Below, one piece after another: positions 25,125-34,098 of a stretch of 56,815 bases of DNA (positions are counted from its first letter, which is position 1; each line of letters begins with the position of its first letter). A program made the position numbers and the translations under genes. Under the pieces are notes generated by a model, which saw only the letters and a list, made by a program, of their open reading frames with translations, did no database searches and was not told the origin of the DNA. The stretch covers positions 1 through 56,815 of the forward strand of contig JAGWRZ010000130.1 of the NCBI GenBank assembly GCA_028876365.1, in the 5' to 3' direction. The stretch comes from Acidobacteriota bacterium (GTDB taxonomy: Bacteria; Actinomycetota; Thermoleophilia; Gaiellales; Gaiellaceae).

Positions 25125-26314
25125 CGCCGCTGCGTTCCGTCGCCGACGACGCGGTACTGCCGCAGGCACAGGTCGCGGTAGGTGACGGGCCCGCGCGGGC
25201 CGGGGAAGCGGTCGACGCTGATCCCGGTCTCGGGTGTGCCGAGCAGCTCGAATCCATCCGCGAAGCGCGTCGGCGCGTTCCAGAACGCCGCGGTGCCGCG
25301 GTAGCCGTCGAGGAAGCGCTCGGCGGCGGCCGCGTCGCCGGTGACGATGGCGGCCGCGAGACCGGAGGTCTCCTCGTTCGCGATGGCGAGCGCGTCGTCG
25401 ACGCCGCCGGCGCGGCGCAGCGTGATCGTGGCGACCCGGCCGGGCTCGGTCGCCCACTCCCCGCTCGGCGGAAGCTCTCCCGCGACGGCGATTCCGAGCT
25501 CCCCGCAGACGCGCTCGACGACGGAGGCGAGATCCGGCGTGTCTGCAAGCGCGAGGTTGAGGCGGTTGCAGACGCCGAGGCGGTCGAGGCTCGCGCGCAC
25601 GATCCGCTCGAGCATCTCCTCGTCCGCGGCCTCGTGCGCGTACAGGACGCCGCCGCCCTCCGCGTGCGCGAGCGCACGCACGCCGTGCTCGGCCGCGATT
25701 CGCGCGAGCGCCGCCGTCGACGCGCCGCTGCCCCGCAGGATGACGAGCGGGACGAGATCGGGCATCGACGCGAGCGCCTCCGCGCCGGCGCGTTCCGGGA
25801 CGCGCACGAGGCCCACAGCCTCCGCGGCGTCGCCGAGCGCCGGACGGAGCACGCGGTCGACGAGAGCGGTCACGGTCTCGAGCGCGGCGGCTCCGGTACG
25901 GAGGACGACGGCGTTGCCGCTTTTCAGCACCTGCGACGCGACGTCGACGGCGACGTTCGGCCGTGCTTCGAAATTCGCGCCGACGACGCCGACCGGAACC
26001 AGCCGCTCGGCGACGCGCAGCCCGTTCGGGAGCGTCCATTCGCGTACCTCGCGCTCGATCGGCGGAAGCGCGCGTGTCGCGCGCAAGCCGTCGGCGATCG
26101 TCTCGAGCCGCGGCTCGTCGAGCCGCAGCCGGTCGAGCGTTCCTTCATCGAGTGCCTCGGCCCTGTCGAGATCGAGGGCGTTCGCCGCGAGGATCTCGTG
26201 CGCGCGGTCCTCGAGCAGCTCGACGGCCGCCTCGAGCGCGACGTCGACGTGCGCGTCCGTCAGTCGCGCGAGCGCAGCGCGCGCGGCCCGCGCCTCGGTG
26301 CGAACGAGCTCCAT
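25121..26314 (-). CDS. proA: Glutamate-5-semialdehyde dehydrogenase
   Basis: It reduces gamma-glutamyl phosphate to the semialdehyde with NADPH. The protein has 397 aa; ATG 26314 is used, and the very long track ORF reaching into amtB is artefactual. The motifs are VGVVGANFEARPNV, SGNAVVLRTG, the catalytic C249 in LGVCNRLNLAL and the C-terminal ETGISVDRFPGPRGPVT. It forms a proAB operon divergent from amtB, linking proline/glutamate metabolism with nitrogen uptake by position only. Confidence 0.95.
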   Translation of the reverse strand: MELVRTEARAARAALARLTDAHVDVALEAAVELLEDRAHEILAANALDLDRAEALDEGTLDRLRLDEPRLETIADGLRATRALPPIEREVREWTLPNGLRVAERLVPVGVVGANFEARPNVAVDVASQVLKSGNAVVLRTGAAALETVTALVDRVLRPALGDAAEAVGLVRVPERAGAEALASMPDLVPLVILRGSGASTAALARIAAEHGVRALAHAEGGGVLYAHEAADEEMLERIVRASLDRLGVCNRLNLALADTPDLASVVERVCGELGIAVAGELPPSGEWATEPGRVATITLRRAGGVDDALAIANEETSGLAAAIVTGDAAAAERFLDGYRGTAAFWNAPTRFADGFELLGTPETGISVDRFPGPRGPVTYRDLCLRQYRVVGDGTQRR

Positions 26315-26369
26315 TCCGAGACTGTACGCCCCGTCGTTGACCGGTTTTCGCGTGTTGTCCGGCCGAGCG

Positions 26370-26462
26370 GTGGAGTATCGTCCCCTCCACGCGGCTGGCA
26401 GCGAAGCCGCCGCGGAGGCAGTGACGCCTCGGGACTCGGTCGAGTCCTGGGGCTTTTTTGTT
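26370..26462 (+). promoter_or_regulatory. Structured amtB 5' leader with mutually exclusive helices (candidate riboswitch/attenuator)
   Basis: Hairpins follow one another: GTGGAG/CTCCAC (26370-26390), GCGGCT/AGCCGC (26391-26410) and GAGGC/GCCTC (26415-26430). The terminator stem that starts at 26426 reuses GCCTC, so the third helix and the terminator cannot form together, which is the layout of a transcription attenuator. I could not match the aptamer to a class I know (it is not glnA, SAM or T-box by eye). The ligand may relate to nitrogen status, but this is inference. Confidence 0.62.
26426..26462 (+). terminator. Intrinsic terminator upstream of amtB
   Basis: GCCTCGGGACTC pairs over 12 positions (two G-U) with GAGTCCTGGGGC around a GGTC loop, followed by TTTTTTGTT. 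It ends 23 bp before the amtB GTG on the same strand, so it can only act as an attenuator for amtB. Confidence 0.82.
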
Positions 26463-26485
26463 GGACCAACGGAAGGAGTGAGGCA

Positions 26486-27850
26486 GTGCTCGCGTCGGCC
26501 CTGTACCCCTCGTACCTCAACCCGGGCGACAACGCCTGGCAGATGACCGCGGCGACCTTCGTGGGCCTGATGAGCGTTCCCGGCCTCGTCGTCCTCTACG
26601 GCGGCGTCATGCAGAAGCGCTGGTCGGTCAACAGCATGATGCTCGCGTTCGTCGCGTTCGCGATCGTGCTCGTCGAATGGGTGCTCTACGGCTACAAGAT
26701 GGGCTTCGGCAATCCGTGGCACGGGATCTCGAGCCACGGGTTCTTCGGCATGTTCATCGGGCAGCCGGGCAGCATCCTCGGGCACGGGAGCCTGCAGGGG
26801 CAGGGGAACATCCCGCTCGTCGGGAAGGTCGACTTCCCGACCTCGACGCTCGCCTACTTCCAGTTCGTCTTCGCCGCGATCACGCCGATCCTCATGCTCG
26901 GATCCGTCCTCGGGAGGGTCAACTTCAAGGCATGGATCCCGTTCACGCTGCTGTGGGGAAGCTGCATCTACACCGTCAACGCGTTCCTCATCTGGGGAGG
27001 CGGCTACTTCGCCCACAACGGCGCCGTCGACTTCTCGGGCGGATACGTGATCCATCTCTCCGCCGGTGTCTCCGGGTTCGTCGCCGCCGCCGTGATCGGC
27101 CCGCGTCTCGCCCGCGACCGCGAGCTCGACGCTCCGAACAACCTTGCGATGGTCGCCGTCGGCGCCGGCCTCCTCTGGCTCGGCTGGAACGGCTTCAACG
27201 GCGGCGATCCCTACAACGCGGGCGCGGATGCCGCGGCGGCCGTCCTGAACACGAATCTCGCGACCGCAGTCGCATTCCTCACGTGGCTCGGCTGCGACTA
27301 TGCGACCAAGCGCAAGCCGTCGCTCCTCGGCAGCGTCAACGGGATGATCGTCGGCCTCGTCGCGATCACGCCGGCCGCCGGGTTCGTCAACGGCTGGGGC
27401 GCGATCGCGATCGGCGTCGTCTCGTCCATCCTCGTCTACGTCGCGTACAACTATCTCGCGCTGCTGCGCCCGTTCCGTAACGTCGACGATACGCTCGGCG
27501 TCGTATACACGCACGGTTTCGCCGGTCTCCTCGGCGGCCTGCTGACGGGCCTGCTCGCCGACTCGGCGATGCAGGTCGTGCCCGGCTTCTCCGTCACCGG
27601 GGGCGCGCACCTGCTCGAATGGCAGGCGCTCACCGCGATCTGGGTGATCCTCTTCTCCGGGGCCGGGACGTTCGTCCTGCTGAAGCTCGTCGGCCTGTTC
27701 GTCCCGTTGCGGATGAGCGAGGCGGACATGGAGATGGGCGATCTCGCCGTGCACGGGCACGAGGTGTATCCGTCCGACATCCCGTCGCTCGCGTTCCCGC
27801 ACGGGCTCCCCGAGGGAGCGATGGCCGCGACGCCGGCGGCGCAGACGTGA
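26486..27850 (+). CDS. amtB: Ammonium transporter (Amt/Rh family)
   Basis: The 454-aa membrane protein has about eleven helices. Amt hallmarks are MSVPGLVVLYGGVMQ, the twin pore histidines in GGYVIHLSAGVSG and YTHGFAGLLGG, and LGWNGFNGGD. The GTG at 26486 lies 7 bp after GGAAGGAGTG and yields an extracellular N-terminus. No glnK/PII gene follows; instead a GTGA overlap joins it to a universal-stress-type protein. The extended ORF reported upstream runs through the leader and should be ignored. The structured leader and terminator imply regulated read-through. Confidence 0.95.
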   Translation: MLASALYPSYLNPGDNAWQMTAATFVGLMSVPGLVVLYGGVMQKRWSVNSMMLAFVAFAIVLVEWVLYGYKMGFGNPWHGISSHGFFGMFIGQPGSILGHGSLQGQGNIPLVGKVDFPTSTLAYFQFVFAAITPILMLGSVLGRVNFKAWIPFTLLWGSCIYTVNAFLIWGGGYFAHNGAVDFSGGYVIHLSAGVSGFVAAAVIGPRLARDRELDAPNNLAMVAVGAGLLWLGWNGFNGGDPYNAGADAAAAVLNTNLATAVAFLTWLGCDYATKRKPSLLGSVNGMIVGLVAITPAAGFVNGWGAIAIGVVSSILVYVAYNYLALLRPFRNVDDTLGVVYTHGFAGLLGGLLTGLLADSAMQVVPGFSVTGGAHLLEWQALTAIWVILFSGAGTFVLLKLVGLFVPLRMSEADMEMGDLAVHGHEVYPSDIPSLAFPHGLPEGAMAATPAAQT

Positions 27851-28452
27851 CGACGGTCATCGTCTCCTACGACGGCACCGACAACGACCGCGACGCGCTC
27901 GCCCTCGGCCGGGTCCTGGCCGGGGCGGGCGCGGCGCTCGAGCTCGCCTACGTCAGCCACCTGCGAGAGCCGGAGCCGGATTCGCCGACCGACGTCCCCT
28001 TCCACGTCGTCGACAACCCCTCGACGGCGGAGGGGCTGCGAGAGCTCGCGGTCGAGCGCGGGGCGGAGGTGATCGTGTTCGGGTCGGAGTACCGGACGGC
28101 GAAGGGTCATGTCGATCCGCAGGCGACGGCGAAGCGTCTGCTCGAGGGCGGCCCGGTCGCGCTCGCGCTCGCGCCGGCAGGCTACGCCGAGTCGAATCAC
28201 AAGCCCGTGCGGACGATCCGTGCGGTCACGGAGGACGGCGATCCCTGCACGCTCGAGACCGCCGAGGCGCTCGCGGGCGCGCTCGGCGCCGAGGTCGCGA
28301 CGGGACGTCCCGACCTCGTCGTCGTCGGCTCGAAGCCGGGAACGGTGAACGGCCGTGTCACGGTGAGCGCGGCCGCGGAGTACCTGATCGAGCTCGCCGG
28401 CTGTCCCGTCCTCGTCCTGCCACGCGGTGTTGCGGTTCGTTTCCACGCGTGA
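27847..28452 (+). CDS. Universal stress protein-like tandem Rossmann protein
   Basis: The 201-aa protein has two USP-like halves: TTVIVSYDGTDNDRDALALG at the start, and LVVVGSKPGTVNGRVTVSAAAEYLIELAGCPVLVLP at the end, which carries the usual GX..G(S/T) nucleotide loop. It probably binds a nucleotide. The GTG overlaps the amtB stop, so it is co-expressed with the transporter and could sense or modulate ammonium uptake in place of the missing PII. That role is speculative. Confidence 0.75.
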   Translation: MTTVIVSYDGTDNDRDALALGRVLAGAGAALELAYVSHLREPEPDSPTDVPFHVVDNPSTAEGLRELAVERGAEVIVFGSEYRTAKGHVDPQATAKRLLEGGPVALALAPAGYAESNHKPVRTIRAVTEDGDPCTLETAEALAGALGAEVATGRPDLVVVGSKPGTVNGRVTVSAAAEYLIELAGCPVLVLPRGVAVRFHA

Positions 28453-28606
28453 CCGCGGGCTGATCGCGCTCGCCGCCGTGCTCGTCGCGTCGTCGCCCGC
28501 GGCCGTCCTCCTGAGCGGCGGCAGCCGGCACGCACCGCCGCGCAACTGCCGGACGACGATCGTGGCCGGCTTCATGGGCGGCGTGACGCATACGACGTGC
28601 CGCTGA
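28427..28606 (+). CDS. Small exported or membrane peptide of unknown function
   Basis: This 59-aa ORF is not in the track. It starts with GTG 28427 inside the end of the USP-like gene and ends at 28606. A signal-anchor (LIALAAVLVASSPAAVLL) is followed by a short outer part with two cysteines (RNCRTTIVAGFMGGVTHTTCR). No family is recognised. The overlap and hydrophobic pattern support a real gene, but codon evidence is limited. Confidence 0.45.
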   Translation: MLRFVSTRDRGLIALAAVLVASSPAAVLLSGGSRHAPPRNCRTTIVAGFMGGVTHTTCR

Positions 28607-28648
28607 CCGGGGTGGTTTAGCGCGGCCGGTTTGCGCCGAGGTACGGCT

Positions 28649-28834
28649 GTGGACTCCGAGCCCGGCCGGTACGAACTGGCGGTCGCAGCCGTTCGGCGAA
28701 ACCAGGAGCTGATCGAGCAGCTGGAGCGCGATCCTCCGTCCCCGAAACGGGACGCCGCCCTCGCCCGGCTGCGCGAATTGCAGGTGGAGGCGATCAACCG
28801 GCTCGGAGACATCGGCCCGACCGCGCTCAGCTAG
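28649..28834 (+). CDS. Small charged hypothetical protein
   Basis: This is a 61-aa soluble, helical protein (ELAVAAVRRNQELIEQLERD, ALARLRELQVEAINRLGDIG). The GTG at 28649 is preferred; a TTG at 28631 gives 67 aa. No family is recognised. It ends 18 bp before the convergent acyl-CoA ligase. Confidence 0.45.
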   Translation: MDSEPGRYELAVAAVRRNQELIEQLERDPPSPKRDAALARLRELQVEAINRLGDIGPTALS

Positions 28835-28851
28835 GGACGCCGGGCAAGACG

Positions 28852-30519
28852 TCAACGGCGCGTGGTGCCCCGGTCGCGAAGCTCGCGCCGGAGGATCTTC
28901 CCGCTCGGGGTCTTCGGCAGCTCGTCGAGAATCTCGATCGCGCGGGGGTACTTGTACGCAGCCATCCGCTCCCTGCAGAAGGCGATCAGCTCGGGCTCGT
29001 CGACGATCCCGTTCGCCTTGAGGCTGACGAACGCCTTGACGCTCTCGCCGCGGTAGGCGTCCGGCACGCCGACGACGGCGGCCTCGCGGACGGCGGGATG
29101 CGCGTAGAGCACGTCCTCCACCTCGCGCGGCCAGACCTTGAAGCCCGCCGCGTTGATCATCTCCTTCTTCCGGTCGACGACGTAGAACCACCCGTCCTCG
29201 TCCATGAAGCCGACGTCGCCCGTGTACAGAACGCCGCCCGGCATCGTCTGCGCGGTCTCGTCCGGCTTGTTCCAGTAGCCGGGAACGACCTGAGGGCCGC
29301 TGATCGCGATCTCGCCGATGTCGCCGACGGCGAGCTCCCCGTGGCTCTCGTCGACGATCGACGACATCGTGTTGAAGGTCGGCACCCCGACTCCGAGGGC
29401 GCCCGACCGTGGGTCGACGGGGGCGCGGGCGCCGAATGGAACGATGTGCGACGGCGACGTGGTCTCGGTCAGGCCGTACACCGAGTGGATGTACGTCCCG
29501 AAGAGGCGCTCGTAGGCCTCAACCGTCGCCGGCGCGATCGGCGCCCCTCCGCTGTACAGCTTCACGAAGGACGAGAGGTCGCGTTCGTGCGCCGTCGGGT
29601 GGTTCATCAGGCCGATGAAGGCGGTGATCGACGCGACCGTGAAGGTGGCGCGGTAGCGCTCGACCAGGTCGAGAAGGGCGTCGACGTCGAACCGGTAGAA
29701 GAGCACGACCGGCATGGGCACGAGAGTGGCCACGGCGATGTGGGCGACCAGCCCGGTGATGTGCGAGAGCGGCGCGACGCCGAGCACGACGTCGTCCTCG
29801 TCGAGGTGCACCCAGTCGCGGTAGGCGTGGGCGGCGAAGACGACGTTCCCGTGTGTGTTCATCGCACCCTTCGGCGGCCCTGTCGTCCCGGAGGTGTAGG
29901 TGAGGAACGCGACGTCGTCGGGGCCGAGATCGACCGGGTCGAGGCTTTCTGCGCCCTGTGCGCGCGCGAGCTCGAGCAGGTCGTGCGTCTCCGGGGGCCG
30001 GCTCCGTTCCGCACCGGCGAGGAGCGGGGGAAGAGGCGGCTCGAGGAAATCGAGCTCGGATGTCGTGACGACGACGCGAACGGGCGTGTCGGGGAGAACG
30101 GCCGCGGCGACGTCGCGGTAGAGGCTCTCGAGCGTGACGAGGGCGGCGGCGCCGGAGTCGTTCAGGACGAATCCGAGCTCACGGTGCTTGAGCATCGGAT
30201 TCACCGGGACGACGATCGCCCCGAGCTTCCACGCCGCGAGCTGCGCCAGGACGAACTGCGGGATGTTCTGGACGTAGAGGGCGACGCGATCTCCGCGCTC
30301 GATGCCGAGCTCGCGCAGACCGTGAGCGAGCCCGCTCGACAGACGGCCGGCGGCGTCGAACGTGATGGTCGAGCCGAAGTAGTGGATGAACGGCCTCTCC
30401 GCGGCGGATGCGGCGGCCGCGTTGAACATCGCGAGGGCGTTGGAGAAGCTCGGCGCGATCTCGCCGGGCACCCCGGACGCGTATCGTCCGAGCCAGGGGC
30501 GATCCAGATAGGCGCCCAT
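28852..30519 (-). CDS. Long-chain acyl-CoA ligase/AMP-dependent synthetase
   Basis: The 555-aa ANL-family enzyme activates a carboxylic acid through an acyl-AMP. P-loop YTSGTTGPPKGAM, YGLTETTSPSH, the YTGDVGFMDEDGW hinge and the C-terminal lysine in TPSGKILRREL are all present. The substrate is not predictable; fatty acid is most likely. It starts 5 bp after the sugar-ABC ATPase gene, so it may be the last gene of that operon even though the function is unrelated. Confidence 0.9.
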   Translation of the reverse strand: MGAYLDRPWLGRYASGVPGEIAPSFSNALAMFNAAAASAAERPFIHYFGSTITFDAAGRLSSGLAHGLRELGIERGDRVALYVQNIPQFVLAQLAAWKLGAIVVPVNPMLKHRELGFVLNDSGAAALVTLESLYRDVAAAVLPDTPVRVVVTTSELDFLEPPLPPLLAGAERSRPPETHDLLELARAQGAESLDPVDLGPDDVAFLTYTSGTTGPPKGAMNTHGNVVFAAHAYRDWVHLDEDDVVLGVAPLSHITGLVAHIAVATLVPMPVVLFYRFDVDALLDLVERYRATFTVASITAFIGLMNHPTAHERDLSSFVKLYSGGAPIAPATVEAYERLFGTYIHSVYGLTETTSPSHIVPFGARAPVDPRSGALGVGVPTFNTMSSIVDESHGELAVGDIGEIAISGPQVVPGYWNKPDETAQTMPGGVLYTGDVGFMDEDGWFYVVDRKKEMINAAGFKVWPREVEDVLYAHPAVREAAVVGVPDAYRGESVKAFVSLKANGIVDEPELIAFCRERMAAYKYPRAIEILDELPKTPSGKILRRELRDRGTTRR

Positions 30520-30524
30520 GGGCC

Positions 30525-31682
30525 CTAGAGCAGGCTGTCTCCGGTCCGGGCGTCGAAGAAGTGCAGCCGGCTCGGATCGAGGGCGAGCTGCAGACGCCCG
30601 CCCCGCCGTGCGCTCGACCGCGGGTCGATGCGCGCGTTGAAGAGCGCTCCCTCGTCGAGGATGACCGCTTCGTCGTTCTCGCGCGCCGCGCGCAGGTCGA
30701 CGGCGTCCACGCGCGGGGCGTCGATCGAGAAGATCACGTGCGCGTCGGCGCCCAGGTCCTCGAGCACTCCGACCTCGACCTCGATCTGCGGAAGCCCGGG
30801 CTCGGCGAAGGCGGCATCCTCGAAGCTCTCCGGCCGCAGGCCGACGATCACGCGCCCGCCGTCGGCGCGTCGCGGCCGCCGGTCCCGGTCGAGGGGGAGC
30901 TTGAAGCCCGCGAACGACACGGTGTCGCCGTCGACTGCCGCCTCGACGAGATTCATCGACGGTGAGCCGATGAACGCGGCGACGAACAGGTTGGCCGGCT
31001 CGCGGTACAGCACGTGCGGCTCGCCGGCCTGCTGGATGCGCCCGTCGCGCATGACGGCCACGCGCTGCCCGAGCGTCATCGCCTCGATCTGGTCGTGCGT
31101 GACGTAGACCGTCGTCACGCCGAGACGCTCGTGCAGGCGGGACAGCTGCGCGCGCATGTCCACCCGCAGCTTCGCGTCGAGGTTCGACAGCGGCTCGTCC
31201 ATGAGGAAGGCTGCCGGCTCGCGGACGATCGCGCGGCCCATCGCGACCCGCTGGCGCTGCCCGCCCGAGAGCTGGGCCGGCTTGCGGTCGAGCAGCTCCT
31301 CGAGGCCGAGCATGCGCGCCGCCTCGTCCACCCGGCGGCGGATCTCGGACTTCTGCGTCTTGCGCATGCGCAGCCCGTAGCCGAGGTTGTCGCGGGTCGT
31401 CATGTGCGGGTAGAGCGCGTAGCTCTGGAAGACCATCGCCACGTCGCGGTCGCGCGGCGACACGTCGGTGACGTCGCGGCCGCCGATCTCGATGCGTCCC
31501 TCGGTGACGTCCTCGAGCCCCGCGATCATGCGCAGGAGCGTCGTCTTCCCGCACCCCGATGGGCCGACGAGGACCATGAACTCCCCCTCGTCGATGGTCA
31601 GGTCGACGGCGTCGACCGCGGTGACCGCGCCGAAGCGCTTGGTCACGCCGGCGATCGCGATTCCCGGCCGGGCCGCGCTCAT
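30525..31682 (-). CDS. Sugar ABC transporter ATPase (MalK/UgpC type)
   Basis: The 385-aa protein has an ATPase domain with Walker A GPSGCGKTT, signature LSGGQRQRVAMGRA and Walker B FLMDEPLSNLDAKLR, plus the C-terminal TOBE/OB regulatory domain typical of CUT1 importers. It powers the permeases encoded upstream. Start ATG 31682 overlaps the stop of the MBL-HAD fusion by 4 bp. Many CUT1 systems share a distant ATPase; here it is encoded in the operon. Confidence 0.94.
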   Translation of the reverse strand: MSAARPGIAIAGVTKRFGAVTAVDAVDLTIDEGEFMVLVGPSGCGKTTLLRMIAGLEDVTEGRIEIGGRDVTDVSPRDRDVAMVFQSYALYPHMTTRDNLGYGLRMRKTQKSEIRRRVDEAARMLGLEELLDRKPAQLSGGQRQRVAMGRAIVREPAAFLMDEPLSNLDAKLRVDMRAQLSRLHERLGVTTVYVTHDQIEAMTLGQRVAVMRDGRIQQAGEPHVLYREPANLFVAAFIGSPSMNLVEAAVDGDTVSFAGFKLPLDRDRRPRRADGGRVIVGLRPESFEDAAFAEPGLPQIEVEVGVLEDLGADAHVIFSIDAPRVDAVDLRAARENDEAVILDEGALFNARIDPRSSARRGGRLQLALDPSRLHFFDARTGDSLL

Positions 31683-33397
31683 GAGTACGGCGGCCGCACG
31701 GTGAGGACGGGAACGCCGAGCAGCTGCATCGCCACCGGCAGGCTCGGAAGGTCGTCGACCATCAGCGCCACCTGCTCTCCGCGCCCGACGAGCCCGCCGA
31801 CATGGTGCACCTTGAAGTCCTCGAGCCCGCGGGGCGCGCCGTCGACCCCGCCGAGGATGAGCTCGTCGAAGGGCACGCCCTGCGCGGCGAGCCACGCCTC
31901 CGTCAGCGTGCGCGCGGCCTCGTCGCGTGAGCTGACGATGACGATCCGGTAATGGGGCGCCAGCAGCTGGACGAGGCGGCATGCCCCCGGGATCGGCATG
32001 TCCGTCTCGCACGCGAGCGAGTACGCGACCCAGTCGGTGTCCTCGCGCGGGTCGGCGATCAGGTGGTGGCGCGGGCTCGTGTCGCACAGCGTCGAGTCGA
32101 GATCGATGCAGATCGTGCCGTGCTTCGACGGCGGCGAGATCGGCGTGCGGACGTCGTACCAGCGTCCGTACTCGGCGATGACGCGCGAGGTCCCCGGTGG
32201 CGGCAGCAGCCTCAGCGGGTCGGCGCTGTGCAGCGGATAGAGCACGTCCGGTGAGACGAGCTGGACGAAGCGATGCAGGTCGTGCGGCGTCGCGTGGCCA
32301 CTCGTCCCGATGGACGCGAACGGCGTCTCCAGTCGCGCCAGCCATTGCTGCAGCAGCTCCCACGACGCCTGGAACGGGCCGAGCGGCTCTCCGTTCGCAT
32401 GGAGGAAGATCGAGCCGGCGCCGACAGGCAGGTCGAGCAGGACGTCGAGCGCGTCGGAGGCGACCTGGACGACGAAGCGCGACGGGTCCCGCCGCGCCGC
32501 TTCGGTCGACGCGGCGTCGAGCTCCTCCACGCCGGGCAGCCCCCAGGCGCGCAGGAAGGCCGCGATCGCGGGCGGCCACAGGATCGTCCGGCCGCGGGTC
32601 TCCGCGATCGTCATGAACGACTCCACCCGTTCGACGTCGCGCGGGTACACCGTCATCAGCACGAGGCCGGGTGTCCGCGCGAGGGCGTCGTCGAATGCCG
32701 CGTCGACCTCGCTCTCCGGCCGCAGGACGATGCGCGGGTCGCTCGTGAGCGTCGTTCCCTCCATCACGAGTGCATGGGCTCCACGTGCGCGTTCCGCGAA
32801 GCGCTCCGTCCGCTCCGGATGGCGCCCGTGCAGCCTCAGGTCCCCGCTGTAGGCGACGACGCCGGCGTCGGTGTGGACGAGAAAGCCGGATGCTCCGGGC
32901 ACGTCGTGGTCGACGGCGCAGCGCTCGACGACGAGCGGCCCGACGCTCACACGTTCGCCCTCGGCCATCGGCTCGACGAGCGGGGCGCCGCCCTCGAGCC
33001 CCTGCCCGGCCGCCTCCAGCGCGTCGAGCATGCGCACCGTCTCGTCCGCCGCGCGGATCGGGACGGAGGGATCGACCCAGCCGAGGAGCCCGACGTGGTC
33101 GATGTGGCAGTGGCTGACGAAGACCGCGGTGCGGCTCTCGCCGTGGGCGCCGGCCACCTCGGTGCCCGCGACCGCCTCTGGCCGGTAGAGCCCGTCGATC
33201 GCCGGGGCCTCGCCGAGACGGAGGCGCGTGCGGAGCTCCGACCCGCGAGACATCTTCAGCGGGCTGCGGACGAGGCCTTCGCGGCCGGGGATGTCGAGGC
33301 CCATGTCGAGCACCACCCGCCAGCCGTCCTGCTCGACCACGACCTTCGTCGAGCCGATGACGCCGACGCCGCCGTAGAAGCGGAGCCGGGCGCTCAC
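31679..33397 (-). CDS. RNase-J-like metallo-beta-lactamase fused to a HAD phosphatase
   Basis: The protein has 572 aa. Residues 1-420 form a metallo-beta-lactamase domain with the metal motif SHCHIDHVG (near residue 95), VAYSGDLRLHG and a C-terminal SGHATPHDL...LYPLHS typical of RNase J/beta-CASP enzymes. Residues about 427-572 are a HAD domain (ICIDLDSTLCDTS, VSSRDEA, MVDDLPS). GTG 33397 overlaps the next HAD gene. A nuclease- or hydrolase-like enzyme fused to a phosphatase within a sugar-transport operon is unusual; the substrate is unknown. Confidence 0.82.
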   Translation of the reverse strand: MSARLRFYGGVGVIGSTKVVVEQDGWRVVLDMGLDIPGREGLVRSPLKMSRGSELRTRLRLGEAPAIDGLYRPEAVAGTEVAGAHGESRTAVFVSHCHIDHVGLLGWVDPSVPIRAADETVRMLDALEAAGQGLEGGAPLVEPMAEGERVSVGPLVVERCAVDHDVPGASGFLVHTDAGVVAYSGDLRLHGRHPERTERFAERARGAHALVMEGTTLTSDPRIVLRPESEVDAAFDDALARTPGLVLMTVYPRDVERVESFMTIAETRGRTILWPPAIAAFLRAWGLPGVEELDAASTEAARRDPSRFVVQVASDALDVLLDLPVGAGSIFLHANGEPLGPFQASWELLQQWLARLETPFASIGTSGHATPHDLHRFVQLVSPDVLYPLHSADPLRLLPPPGTSRVIAEYGRWYDVRTPISPPSKHGTICIDLDSTLCDTSPRHHLIADPREDTDWVAYSLACETDMPIPGACRLVQLLAPHYRIVIVSSRDEAARTLTEAWLAAQGVPFDELILGGVDGAPRGLEDFKVHHVGGLVGRGEQVALMVDDLPSLPVAMQLLGVPVLTVRPPYS

Positions 33398-34098
33398 GCC
33401 TCGACCGCCGCGAGCCGCTCTCCCGCCATCCACGCCGCGAGCGCGGGGAGCAGCTCCTCGACCCGCGCCGCCTCGAAGGTCGCGCGACCGGCGGGCCCCG
33501 CGCGGACCGGGTCGACGTACGCCGTCGCGCATCCGACCTCGAACGCGGGCGCGATGTCGTTGACGAAGTGGTCGCCGATGCTGATCACCGCGGCCGGCGG
33601 CACGTCGTGCACGCGGGCGAGCGCATGCAGGCGCGCCGCGAAGCGCTCCGGCTTCTCGGCGTGGCACACGATCTCGTCGAACAGCCCGAGCAGTCCCAGG
33701 CGCTCGAGCAGGGGCATCACGCCGAACGCAGGCGTGTTCGACATGAGCACCTGTCGCGTGCCGGCCGGGCGTTGCTCGATCAGCTCGACCAGGCCCTCGG
33801 GCACCTCGAGGGCGCATTCGTCGGTCAGCATGAAAGCCCGCGTTCGCGCGAAGGCGTCCGCATATGCGCGCGAGGCGCCGCGCGGCCCGCCGGCCAGCAC
33901 GACCGCCGCCTCCCATCCGTCGGAGGCCACGTTGCCGCTCGCGCCGGCGAGATAGTCGTCGAGCGCCGCGAGGTAGGCGCGCCTGCGGTCCTCGGCGAGC
34001 CCGGCGGCGATGCCGCGCGCGTAGTGGCGGCACGCCTCCGTGCTCCTGTACAGGGTCCCGTCGAGGTCCCACACGGCTACCGCAGCCGGCCGGCTCAT
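33394..34098 (-). CDS. HAD-family hydrolase
   Basis: The 234-aa HAD phosphatase has motif I WDLDGTLYRS, motif II LMSNTPAFG and the C-terminal acidic motif SIGDHFVNDIAPA; an intervening helical cap holds about residues 20-100. It likely dephosphorylates a sugar phosphate or nucleotide. ATG 34098 overlaps the permease stop by 4 bp, so it is a member of the ABC operon. It is a separate protein from the HAD domain fused to the following gene. Confidence 0.88.
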   Translation of the reverse strand: MSRPAAVAVWDLDGTLYRSTEACRHYARGIAAGLAEDRRRAYLAALDDYLAGASGNVASDGWEAAVVLAGGPRGASRAYADAFARTRAFMLTDECALEVPEGLVELIEQRPAGTRQVLMSNTPAFGVMPLLERLGLLGLFDEIVCHAEKPERFAARLHALARVHDVPPAAVISIGDHFVNDIAPAFEVGCATAYVDPVRAGPAGRATFEAARVEELLPALAAWMAGERLAAVEA

